Assembly (NCBI GenBank): GCA_036874045.1
Contig: JAZBRI010000011.1
Location: 10,732,501-10,796,500 of the forward strand
Source of the DNA: Cymodocea nodosa
Taxonomy: Eukaryota; Streptophyta; Magnoliopsida; Alismatales; Cymodoceaceae
DNA: 64,000 bases
Reading direction: 5' to 3'
The notes beneath the pieces are model-generated. The model was not told where the DNA came from and did not search any database. It saw nothing but the letters and a program-made list of their open reading frames with translations. A program made the translations under genes and the position numbers. The first letter of the stretch is position 1; every line of letters begins with the position of its first letter. Shown piece by piece: positions 31,464-42,408 of this stretch.

Positions 31464-32648
31464 TGTTAGGATCAATGGCATCACAAAGAAAATGGGTGAA
31501 TTGTGTAATTTTTAGTAATATCTTGATATAAAGCATAGATTTCAAAACAATGCAACAGAAATTAAATAAGTAATCAAAAATCCATATTCAATCAAGATGA
31601 AACAATTTGTTGCAAAAGCAACGATAAAAAATTGAAACTAAAATCACAAATCATAAAGACACAAGTGATTTTATAATGCTTCCTCAAATTAGGTACATTC
31701 ACTTCACAAGTTTTTTTCACTTAGTATTTTTCCATGCTTAACACACAATCCTTATTGTTTGTGTGTTTATGTTGAACACACAACCAACTAATGTCTGTTT
31801 AGGTTGAACATACAACTAATTGTAAATCTAAATTTGATGTTAAAATCACAAGAAGTCGAGTAAAAAATTCACAATATAACTCACTTGATACTTCTTTTAC
31901 CATATTACAGCTAAAGAATGGAATCAACGTTTATTGTGTTGTAGTTGCTCTTCAAGTCTTTGTGAAGTGATTGTTGAGCTTTTGATTTACTTTGGAGAAG
32001 TGTATTGAAGTCTTTTTCAAAAGATGTGTTTATGAAATTCTGTATTCTCCAAAGATATGCAATCATATATATAGCAGGTTCAGTCAATAATAAGTCCATC
32101 AGCTAGTTTCTATGACAATAGATTAACATTTTTACAAACATTAATCCATTAGTTTGTAATAGCTAGTATTATTCAATCATTGGTGTTGTTTCATTGATCC
32201 ATTCGCATGGTCCGAAATTGACTATCATTAATCTACATTGAAATAGGTTTCTGAAATATTGTTTGCTAGTCCATTTTGATCAATTTCTAGACTAGCGCTT
32301 GACAAGTGATATGATCCTTGTTTCATTCATCTGATCTATTTTGCTCCATCATTTTAACTTTGAAGGTATATGTGGGTTCGTTGATCCAAACTACATCATT
32401 AATCCAAACTGCTCAAATGTGTTTTAATTAAATCCTAGTTCATTGATCTAAACTTCAACATCATTGATCCATTTGGCTTGAGATATATGAGACAAATAGT
32501 CTTTGAAGTATTCGACTATATTACAAATTATTCATCTTTAGTCATAATCTTTTCAATGTTTCAACCTTTATGAACTTGGTATCTTCCTAACTTGCATCAA
32601 CAACATAATCAGTATCAAAATTTTCATCATCAAAACCTAGACTTAACA
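31464..32648 (-). repeat. Sirevirus-like LTR in inverted orientation
   Basis: A 1185-bp unit with TGTTAAGTC at its start (32648, minus strand) and CTAACA at its end (31464). It is homologous, in opposite orientation, to 54205-54788 (shared TTGTTGATGCAAG, CTCAAGCCAAATGGATCAA, CTGCTATATATAT). Flanks TAAGG and ATGAC do not form a target duplication, so it is not a simple solo LTR. Confidence 0.75.
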
Positions 32649-34538
32649 ATGACTATTGGAACTATTTCACATACTAGAAGAGTATTAAAACTACTTCACA
32701 TAAATTTATTTGGTCCAATTAAAACAATGAGTCTCAAAAATAAGAGATATGCATTTGTTTTAGTTAATGACTTTTAAGGATATACATGAGTTATTTTTTT
32801 AACACATAAAATAGTTGATGAGTTCAAAAAATTCTATGTTAATATACAAAATGAAAAGGAATTAAAATTTTAAAGAATTAGAAATGATCATAGAGGAAAA
32901 TTTAAGAATTTAAAATTTAAAAATTTCTATGATGAAACAAAGATAAAGCATATATATTCATATCTAAGAATCACATCACAAAATAGAGTAGTTGAAAGAA
33001 AGAATTAGACAATACAAAAAATGATAGAATAATGTTGAATAAAAATAAGTTACCTAAATTTCTATAGGTTGAAGCAGTAAGCACAATTTATTATATTTCA
33101 AATAGAACTCATGTAAGATCTATCATTAAAAGAACTCCATTTGAGATTTAATATAAGAAAGTGTCCAAGACATCAAACTTAAAGATATTTGATTGTAATT
33201 GTTTTATTCTAGACACTAAAGGTCATAGAGATAAATTTGAAGTAAAATCAAATGAAAAATACTTTGTTGGCTACTCAATAAGAAGTAAAGTATATAGGAC
33301 ATATAATAAAGTTTCAAAGAAAGTTGAAAAAAACATAAATGTAACTTTTGATGAGTCACCAACTAAACTAGAGGTCATTTTAATGTTAGAAAGTGATAAT
33401 GAAAAGGACAAAGAAGATAAGGATGATGATGAAAGACCAAGCTCAAGTAAGGATACATCAATGGAGAAACACTAATTATGAAAATTCATTTAGAATCACC
33501 TTATAAATTAAATTTTAGGTAATTCATCAAAAGGTGTACAAACAAAAAGCAAAATAATGAATGAAGCTCAACATTATGTATTTATATCAGAAAATTGAAC
33601 CTAAAAATGTAAATGAAGTTTGTAGTGATGAATTTTGGATGATTGTTATGCAAGAAATACCAAATTAATTTGAAAGGAATGAAATGTTGATTTTAGTATC
33701 TCTTCCACAAGATCATTCTATTATAGACACTAAATGAGTATTTAGAAACAAGTTGAATGAATAAAGAATGACGGTTAGAAATAAGGCTAAGCTAGACTTC
33801 TAATTTAAGAATACAAAAGATATTGATTTTAAAGAAACTTTTACACCAATAACAATATTTGAATTAATCAAGATGTTTCTTGTCTTTGTCAATAATAAAA
33901 GAATAAAATTATATCAAATAGATGTCAAAAGTGTATTTTTAAATAGGATATTACAAGAAGAAGTATATCTTAAGCAACCACCTGATTTTGAAGATACCAA
34001 ACATCTAAACCATATTTACAAATTAAGCAAAGTATTATATGAATTACAATAAGCACCAAAAGCCTAATATGAAAGATTGAGAGTTTTTCTCCTAAAAAAT
34101 GGTTTTACACTTGGAATGGCTAACATAACTCTTTTCTTCAAGAAAATTAAAGAAGACTTATTAGTTATTTAAATTTATGTTAATGACATCATATTTGATG
34201 CAACTAACAAAAATTTATATCATAAATTCTCAAAACTAATGAAAATTGAGTTTAAAATGAACATGATGGGTGATTTGACTTTTTTTCTTGGATTGCAAGT
34301 AAGACAATGTGAAGAAGGAATATTTGTAAGTCAAGAGAAGTATTGTAAGAAATTATTAATTAAATTTGACATAAATGACAACAAAGCTAACAACACACCC
34401 ATAAGCATAAACGCAAAACTAAGTAAAGATGAATGCAAATTTAATGTTGATACTAGATCTTATAAAAGAATGATTAGTTCACTATTTTACTTGACAGCAA
34501 GCAAATCAAATATAATGTTTAGTATATATATATACATA
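32649..34538 (+). pseudogene. Outer Sirevirus-like Copia: integrase and RT, left part
   Basis: The integrase core begins abruptly beside the inverted LTR (RRVLKLLHINLFGP near 32675) and keeps VVERKN near 32990. The integrase C-terminus is at 33161-33350 (FDCNCFILDTKGH, YFVGYSIRSKVYRTYNK). RT runs to 34538: DVKSVFLNR, LKQPPDFED, a degenerate catalytic box near 34180 (IYVNDI in place of YVDD), DLTFFLGLQVRQ and SLFYLTASKSN. Frame stops are frequent. It is cut by the inner element at 34538 and resumes at 53103. Confidence 0.8.
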
Positions 34539-35983
34539 TGTTGAGTATTATGTTTTAATGATATGTGCAAAATGTAAGTAATCATATTTGATCAATTAAT
34601 TTTATTATTTGTGAAAGTAAATTAAGAACATCGATTAATACAGAAAAAGTTTAATATTATATACTTATCTGTGATGGATCTAGAATTATACTGAATTACA
34701 TAACTAGTCATTAAAGTATACTAACTATTCATATAACTAAATGTTAAGTTAACATGTATTTTTATTATATAACATGATATGTTGTTTATTGCATATGTAT
34801 GTATCATGTACAATACATATTAAAGTAACTCGTTGAATTAGCATTCTTTTTGTAAAAAGATCACATGAGAACTCATTGAATTATAAACTTAAAAGTTAAA
34901 AGAGGTCACATGAGAACTCGTTGAATTAATAAACAAAACGTTAAGTTTTATAAACGAACTCATTAAATTAGTTTTATGCATGTGTTGAATTTAAAGTTTA
35001 CAAATGTTATACTATATCACGTGAGTTGCATATGTTTAACTCATTAAGTTAACATAACTGTACACATTGAGTTATTAAATTGTATACTAAGGCAATACGT
35101 TAGGTTAACATTATAAAATTATAAAGTTATTATTTTTGCACGTGATAAATACATTATTGTTTAACATTTATATATATTGGTTCGTTGAATTATCAGCAAC
35201 ACAACGAAGTTAGTTCATTATCACCTTATCCAACAAAGTATGTCACGTGTATGACACATGCTGAACTTGTTGAGTTAGACATGTTGAGTTATAAGTTTAT
35301 TCTATTTTACATGTTTAGTTAGTATTAACACATCTTATTATTATATTTAATGAAAAATTTTAGATGAGAAAGTTTATTTCGTAGAAAATTTTTCAAAAAA
35401 TCTAAGATTAATGATTTAAGAAAATTCGAAAGAATAATGTAAACCAAAATGTATGTATTTTGAATTTAAAAGTAAAATAAAAGACATAAAGAGTGGAGAC
35501 TGATCGTAGATGAACATGAATGATATATATGAAATGAAAATCAATTATAAAAGACATAGAATTCTTATTGATCAAAGTATCTCTACATGCTTAAATAAAT
35601 ATACTTATAAGGACACACCTCTTAAGAGAAAAACTCTCAAAAGAAAGCAACTTCGATGAAGAAGAGAATATCATATATTTATCACTAAAGATTTGTAAAA
35701 GAAAAAGAAAAGAAAAATCTCAAACAGAGAGAAATATTTTTAATTTTGTAATTTATTTTTCTCTATTTATAATTATGAAATTGATTAAATAAAGTATTAT
35801 ATCATTATATCATTGTATCTAAAATTTATGAAAAAAATAAATTATATATTGTAATTAAAACCTTAAATAAAAAGAATTGAATAAAACAATGTTTTAAATT
35901 ATTTTTAATTTTAAAGTTTCGATTATGTATGAAAATATTGAAAAACATAATTCACCTTCCTTATGTAACATTTAGATCCTACA
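34539..35983 (+). repeat. 5' LTR of inner Sirevirus-like element
   Basis: 1445 bp, TG...CA (TGTTGAG to CCTACA). It contains many repeats of the motif AACTCGTTRARTTA and three G-boxes (35018, 35139, 35244). A degenerate tRNA-Met-type primer site, ATTGATATTAGAAC, follows at 35984-35997. Confidence 0.88.
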
Positions 35984-36149
35984 ATTGATATTAGAACTAA
36001 TTAATAATTTTTTATCTTAAATTGATACCACTACAATTAATATCAAAGCTTATTTTAAATTCCTTGATTTTAAATACAAATTAATATTAGAACATAAGTT
36101 TAACTTTATTAATTTTAAGCTCTACTGATATTGAAAGTTGAAAAGCTAA

Positions 36150-37085
36150 GGTTAGATGACTACTGGAAATGGTAACTTTTCTTTATATGAATGTCAAAAT
36201 CTTAACCATCCTCTTTTATTTGATAGAATACATTTTGAATATTAGAAATATAAGATGACAATCTTTTTTCAAAGTATAGATCACAAATTATTGTTCATAA
36301 TTTCTAAACTATATATTCTGTTAATTACTTCTTATAATACTTAAACAATTACTTAAAAAGAAAATGAAACTCTAAATGTAAAATACTTAAATATCTTATT
36401 TTGTGCATTAAGTTATGATCAATTCAATAAAGTGTCGACATATAAATCTGCTAATGAGATATGATATATATTAGAAATTTCGCATAAAGGTACTTCTAGA
36501 GTTAAAAAAACTAAGATAAATATGTTAATTCATAAATATAAACTCTTTAAGATGCATGATAATGAAAATATTTCTAAAATATTTTCTAGATTCCAAATAT
36601 AATAAATTCTTTAAAATGTCTAAGAAAGAATTTTGAACAAAAAATATTTAGTAATAAAAATTCTTAGATCCTTAAATTCTAAATTGCCTCAGAAAGTAAC
36701 TTCAATTAAGGAATTACAATATTTAAATATTTTACTATTAATGAACTTATAAGAAATTTAACTACTTATGAAGTTCAATTAAATAATTTTCTGAGTCACA
36801 ACAAATTAAAATTGAAAAAAGAAATTAACTTCGAAATTAATTCTAATTCTGATAAGAACTTAATTTTGCTAACTATAAAATTCAAGTAAGCATGAAAAAC
36901 TAGGCAACAACAAAGGAATAGAAAGGAAAAGTCCTCAACATCAAAATCTCTGAATGAAAAGAATTTTTTATTTAGAAAGTATGTATGTTACAATTGTAAG
37001 AAACCTGAACATCTTTCTCTAGACTGTCTTATAAGGAAAAATGAAAAATAAAATAAGATAAATCAAAAGAAAACTTAAAAAACTC
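36150..37085 (+). pseudogene. Sirevirus-type gag relic with zinc knuckle
   Basis: LLFDRIHFEY near 36220, LNVKYLNILFCALSYDQFN near 36380, GTSRVKKTKINMLIHKYKLF near 36490 and the knuckle CYNCKKPEHLSLDC near 36990-37030 match the UBN2-type gag of Sireviruses. Several stops interrupt it. Confidence 0.75.
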
Positions 37086-38405
37086 AAAAAAAGTTTTACA
37101 AAAAAAAACTTTAAAGTAACTTGGGATGATACGTTAGAAAAGTCTAAATCTAAGGAATCAATATCAAAATCTTCATATTAATAAGAAAAGCAAGAGTCAA
37201 AAGATGTCGTCAATGTGTGCTTTACAGTAAATAAGTCTTGAGGTAATTTCTAATCCTGAAAATCATTTAAATTTTGACTTTAATGAATTATTATGTGCTT
37301 ATAAAACATTATTGCATAAACTTAAAGCTTGTAAACTGGAAAATAAAGATATCAAAAATTCTTTATCCATTATGGAAGAAGAAAATTATTTCATGTTTAC
37401 AACTTTAGAAAATTTTAAATGTAATAATAAAAATATGATGTAGATTTGTATAGATTTAGATTTAATGAATCTGTTTTACATGAACAAATATAGAATATAA
37501 ATGCTAAGAATTAAAAATAGAATCTGAAAATAAAAAATTAAGAATTAATATAAATAATCTTGAGTTAGAAATTAATAAAATAAAACTAAGAGAACAATAG
37601 TTAAATTCTACAATTGATAAATGAAATTTAAGTCAAACTAAATTAGACAAACTAACTACTACTTTGAAGGTGTCATATAAATTTAACTTAAGATTTGATT
37701 ATACTAAATACCCTGAATCTCAAGCCAACAAAAGATTTATTAGTTCCAATTCAAATCAATCAAAGACTAAAATTCCTTTTATTATGAAATAAAGTGATAA
37801 ATATGTAAAAATAGATACTTCAAAGGATAAATCATACAGTAAATATATAAATCAAGGTAATTTATCTAAATATACTTCTAACATGACTATTAATATTTCT
37901 CAAAATCTTGTTTCATGTTTTGAAAATTCAGCTACTAATGTTTCTAAAATCTAAAATACTTATAGTAATCAAAAATTTTAGAAACCTAAGCATGAAATTC
38001 AAAATAAATATATTTGACTCATTATTATTTTTGTATATTCTTCATCAAAAAATTCTTATACAGAAAAAGATTTTATATGTACTAAATTTAAATACAAGTA
38101 CAAAATCTTGATATAATCTTATTGAAATGTATAAGCATAACCAAAATAAATTCACATCTAATAAAAATCAGTTTGGTCTTAGTTATACTAAATCTAAAAA
38201 TAAAAAGAATAGTAATAAAAGTAATAATTCTAAAAGTGAGTATGAATTTAATGATAAATCAATAGTAATTATATATAATAAGATTATAAATGATAATATC
38301 AAATTGTTTTTAAACAACAAGAAGAAATATGTTTTTAATGAACTTGGTCCTCAAAATATTAGGTATCAAGAAACGGTTCTTAATTTGTTTTACAGGAGAA
38401 AATAA
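37086..38405 (+). pseudogene. Sirevirus gag C-terminal region relic
   Basis: AT-rich, Lys/Asn-rich remnants with coiled-coil-like content (ELLCAYKTLLHKLKACKLEN near 37290) as in the long gag C-terminus of Sireviruses. The 38127-38405 stretch is open but low-complexity. No firm domain. Confidence 0.45.
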
Positions 38406-39463
38406 CATCAAAATGGATTTTAGATAGTGAAACACAAAAAAACCTATTAAAAAATTTTATAAATGGTAAGAAAGGAAGTGTAACATTTGAAAATAAAAGT
38501 AATGACAAAATCATAGGTATGGGTAATGTTTAAATAACTTCTACTTAAGTTATTTTGAATGTACTGTATGTAGAAAACTTAGGATTTAATTTGTTAAGTG
38601 TTATATAACTAATTGATAATGGATATTATGTGTTGTTTGAAAATAAAGTATGTAAAATTATTAATAAAATTAAGTTTATTGCTAAAAAAAAGGTTCAGTA
38701 TGTATTTTATTTTTACCTTCTGATGTAGTTGATTTAAATTTATATTTACTAATTAAAAATAATGATGCATATCTTTAGCATAGACTGATCAGACATATAA
38801 ATATGAAATTATTGTATAAATTATCAAGTAAAAATTTAGTACGAGATTTACCAATAATTAAATACTCAAATGACTTTATATATAATGCTTATGAGTTAAG
38901 TAAACTTTATAAAAACTCTTTTAAATCCAAAAATGATATATCAAGCAAGAGAATCTTAGAACTTATACATATAAATTTATTTAGACCAACAAAAACCATA
39001 AGTTTAGTGATAAACGGTATGTATTTATTTTAATAGATAACTTCTCAAAATACACTTAGGTATATTTTCTAGCATCAAAAACAAAAATTTTTGAAAAGTT
39101 TATAATGTTTTGCAATCTTATTCAGAATAAATATGGTATCTCTGTTCAAAAACCAAAGAGTAATCATGGTACTAAATTTTAAAATGATAAAATGAATAAC
39201 TACTGTAAAATCTAAGCATTAATCAAAGATATTCTTTTCCAAGAGCACCATCTTAAAATAATGTTATTGAGAAAAAAAATTTAATCACTTTAGGAAATAA
39301 CCAAAACTATATTAAATGAACATAGATTACCTCAAAATTTTTAAGCTAAAGTAGTTAATACAACTTATTATATTATTAACATAAATCATTTAAGACCTCT
39401 TATTAATAAAACTCCTTTTGAAATCATGTATAATAAGATTCTAAAAATTTTCCATATAAAGCA
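38406..39463 (+). pseudogene. Protease and integrase N-terminal relic of inner Sirevirus
   Basis: WILDSETQKNL near 38415 stands for the protease W-LDSG-S box (Gly to Glu). GFNLLSVI, then the LRHINMKLLYKLSSKN-like pre-integrase region and LELIHINLFRPTKTISL (integrase start, near 38955) follow. The frame breaks repeatedly. Copia element 2 cuts the integrase at 39463. Confidence 0.65.
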
Positions 39464-39560
39464 TGTTAGTGTTATATAGATCCTAATATGGATCTATCTC
39501 TTGTATAAATACCTTCCCCTTCCTTAATGAAAACACAACATTTTTTCATGTTTTCTAACA
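39464..39560 (+). repeat. 5' LTR of Copia element 2
   Basis: 97 bp with a TATA-like TTGTATAAATACC near 39503 and TAATGAAAACACAAC before the end. Confidence 0.85.
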
Positions 39561-39576
39561 TGGTATCAGAGTAGTG

Positions 39577-39800
39577 ATCTACCCCCCCCCACCACCGTGG
39601 AAGCCCGCTCCGCCCCTACACGTTTTTTTTGCCCCCCCCCGGTGCAATGGGGTTTGCCCCCCCCCCCCCCCCAAACGGAAGCATGCACCGTTTTGTCCCC
39701 TCGGGAAGCTTGCCACGGGATTTGCCCCCCCCTACGGAAGCCTGCATCGTTTTGCCCCCACCCCCCCATGGAAGCCTACACCATCCTGCGGTCTGCGAAC
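39577..39800 (+). repeat. Poly-C-rich minisatellite in the Copia 2 leader
   Basis: About five degenerate units of the form GGAAGCCTGCACCGTTTTGC followed by 7-17 C. It is strikingly GC-rich in AT-rich DNA; the minus strand has five or more long G runs and could form G-quadruplexes. Confidence 0.85.
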
Positions 39801-40031
39801 AGATGTCGTTTGCAGTCTGGAGATCTACTATCGAAGTTGCTGCAGTCTATAGGGCTGCGGTTGAATGCAGTCTGGAGGTCTAAGATCGGCTTGCAATCGG
39901 ATGTGGTGATGTGATAGGCTGCCAGTAGATTGGTAGTTGTGCAAACAGTGGCTGCTGAATCCGTTGACGTCGTTGGAGACAACTGTTTCAGTTTGGTGAA
40001 TTTGGTTTGATTCTTTACGATCTTGGTTGTG

Positions 40032-40715
40032 ATGGCTTTTCAGGAATCTGTGATCCAACCTGTTGTTGGACCTTCTGTGAAGCTCAATGACTTAAACTAT
40101 CATAGTTGGTCTTTAAGTTTTCTCACCTTTGTGGCAGCACAAAGGAAAAGCAAGCACTTGACTCAACCCTCCATTGATATCAAGAATCCTGGGTATGATG
40201 ATTGGTTTGCTGATGATTCTATGGTAATTACTTGGCTAGAAAATAGTATGGAACCTGCTATAGCCAAGGGAGTGATGATGCTCCGACCAGCCAAACTTAT
40301 TTGGGACACATTGAAGCAGATGTATGCAGAAGAGCGAAATATCCTAAAAATTTATGATGTGTATGAACAGATTTTCAACTTGAAAATGGGTAATCAATCG
40401 GTTCAAGAATACTATGGGACTATTCGGTCTTTATTTAAGGAACTGAATGTGCTACAGCCTCCTACTATTGACTTAGTTACGTTACAAAGGTATAGGAATG
40501 ACTTGCAGGTAGCTGCTTTCCTATCTGGTTTGCCTCAGGAGTTAGTATCCCAGGTGCGTGGACATTTATTGGAAGGAGACATTACACCTGATTTGGGAAC
40601 TACATTTGCAAAGGTGCTGCGTATCTTCAAGGCTGGAAACATGATAACTCCTACAGGTCAGGATAGTTCAGCGTTAGCTGTTAGGGAGGCTCAAAGGAAA
40701 CAGAGTGTCCAGTAA
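40032..40715 (+). CDS. Copia gag (capsid), open
   Basis: 227 codons from ATG 40032 (a TTG nine bases upstream is unlikely). It has the Copia gag blocks VKLNDLNYHSWSLSF, WLENSMEPAIAKGVM, LIWDTLKQMY, NQSVQEYYGTIRSLFKEL and AAFLSGLPQELVSQVRG. Gag packages element RNA in virus-like particles. TAA at 40713 ends it; the coding sense continues in frame to the zinc knuckle (CTHCGKTNHRFEKC, 40752-40790), so this stop is probably a mutation or the knuckle is lost from the product. Confidence 0.75.
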   Translation: MAFQESVIQPVVGPSVKLNDLNYHSWSLSFLTFVAAQRKSKHLTQPSIDIKNPGYDDWFADDSMVITWLENSMEPAIAKGVMMLRPAKLIWDTLKQMYAEERNILKIYDVYEQIFNLKMGNQSVQEYYGTIRSLFKELNVLQPPTIDLVTLQRYRNDLQVAAFLSGLPQELVSQVRGHLLEGDITPDLGTTFAKVLRIFKAGNMITPTGQDSSALAVREAQRKQSVQ

Positions 40716-41410
40716 TTCCCTATGACTACAAGAAGACACAAGGTTCCTTGTACTCATTGTGGGAAGACCAATCACAGGTTTGAAAAATGCTGAGAAAAGT
40801 TTGGAAAGCCTACTTGGGCGAGAAATGTGATTGAGGTACATGATACTCCTAGTGGAGGAGGAGGCAACTCCAAGGAAGCGACAGTGATTATTTCTCAGCA
40901 AGAGTATGAGAGGTTGAAGTAGGCCCAAGGCTCTAGTTCTTTGGCAGTTGCATCATTGGCTTCCACTTCTGGTATGGTTGTGCGTACTAGCGAGATACAA
41001 CCCTGAATTGTCGATTCAGGTGCATCTCAGCACATGACAGGTTGTCCTACTCTCTTTTCTCGTCTCAGGAAAATGCCTACCTTATAGAGTGTTACCATGG
41101 CAGATGGCCGCTCATGTCCTATATCTGGAAGCGGCACAATTGATGTTACTCCAGATATACGGCTTGAGAATACCTTACTTGTTCCCAATCTCTCTGTTAA
41201 CCTATTATCTATTAGTACTATAACTATTCAGCTATCCTGTTTTGTAACTTTCTTTCCTTTTCATTGTACCTTTCAAGATCCGCAGACGAGGAGGAGAATT
41301 GGTTTGGGCTATAGGCGGGGCATTGGAGAGTATGTTCTCGCTTGCGATACACCTTCTAGTGGTCTTACAGTCTCGCTATTTTCTGCCACCGTCTCCTCTC
41401 TCTTATGACA
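40716..41410 (+). pseudogene. Copia zinc knuckle and protease relic
   Basis: In-frame stops at 40791, 40920, 41004 and 41085 break the knuckle-protease part. The protease box IVDSGASQHMTG (41007-41042) is intact but preceded by TGA where Trp is usual. VPNLSVNLLSIS follows. A frameshift lies between about 41290 and 41400. Confidence 0.75.
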
Positions 41411-42408
41411 GGCGTCTTGATCACCCATCTATTCACAAGCTTCGTCAGGCGCTTCAATGGATAGATGTTTCTGAGTTTGTCTGTGAGTCGTGTGAATTGG
41501 GCAAACATAGTCGGTCCCTCTCTCCTCGTGTGTCCCTCACCAAGAGTCAGACTATGTTTGATCTAGTTCACTGTGATGTATGGGGTCCGAGCCGTGTTAC
41601 CTCTTCTAGTGGGTACCGGTATTATCTTGTGTTAGTTGATTTTTCTAGAGTTTGTTGGGTGTATCTATTAAAAGATAGAAAAAATATTGTGGTTTCTATT
41701 GAAAATTTTGTGAATGAAATTAATACTCAGTTCTCTATTATCTTAAAGTGTCTTAGAACTGATAACGCTCTTGAGTTTATGAGTACTCAATTTCAACACC
41801 TTTGTATTTCTCGTGAGATTATTCATCAAACGACGTGTCCTCACACCTCTCGACAGAATGGGGTGGCGAAGAGGAAATACCGTCATTTGTTGGATATTAC
41901 TAGAATTCTTCTTCTTCACTTGAGTATTCCGAAATCCTTTTGAGCAGATGCTGTTCTCACTGCTGCTTATTTAGTGAATAGGATGATGCCATCTTCCCCT
42001 CTTGGGGGGAAGATTCCTCTACATCGTCTTTATCCTGAGGGTGAACTTTTCTCTCTCACCCCTAGGGTGTTCGGGTGTACAGCTTTTGTTCAAAATCTAA
42101 GACCTGGTCTTGATAAACTTGATGCAAAAGCTCTTAAATGTGTCTTTGTGGGATATTCCAGAACTTAAAAAGGGTATAGGTGTTTTCACCCTCCTACAAG
42201 AAGGTATTACACCTCCTTTGATGTCTACTTTTTTGAAGATCAACATTATTTTACTCAAAGGATTGATACTTTAGTTGATCAGCCCTCCCTCGAGATTCTG
42301 GACCTTTATTCCACTCCTCATGAATCTGATGAGCCTGTCATTCCTACCACTCCTAAGTCTTCTAGTGAGGGTGCCCATAATGAAGAGAGTGAAGTAAGGC
42401 CACTATAG
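41299..42408 (+). pseudogene. Copia integrase, inactive
   Basis: The pre-integrase DHPSIHKLRQAL/CESCELGKHSR zinc region and the catalytic core HCDVWGPSR (first Asp) and CLRTDNALEF (second Asp) are present. The third acidic residue is Lys in QNGVAKRKYRH (codon AAG at 41869), consistent with G-to-A of a Glu codon. Stops at 41941, 42166 and 42406 follow, the first where Trp is usual. It cannot insert DNA on its own. Confidence 0.78.

Noticed and set aside
31464-32648. Simple solo LTR
   Set aside because: TG...CA ends are fine, but flanking TAAGG and ATGAC differ, so no target duplication supports it.
34979-35330. CRISPR-like array from repeated AACTCGTTRARTTA
   Set aside because: Spacing is irregular and the motif lies in both LTRs of a retrotransposon in a plant genome.
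39566-39914. Pro- or Gly-rich frames of 67-105 codons
   Set aside because: Produced by the poly-C minisatellite in the Copia 2 leader on both strands.
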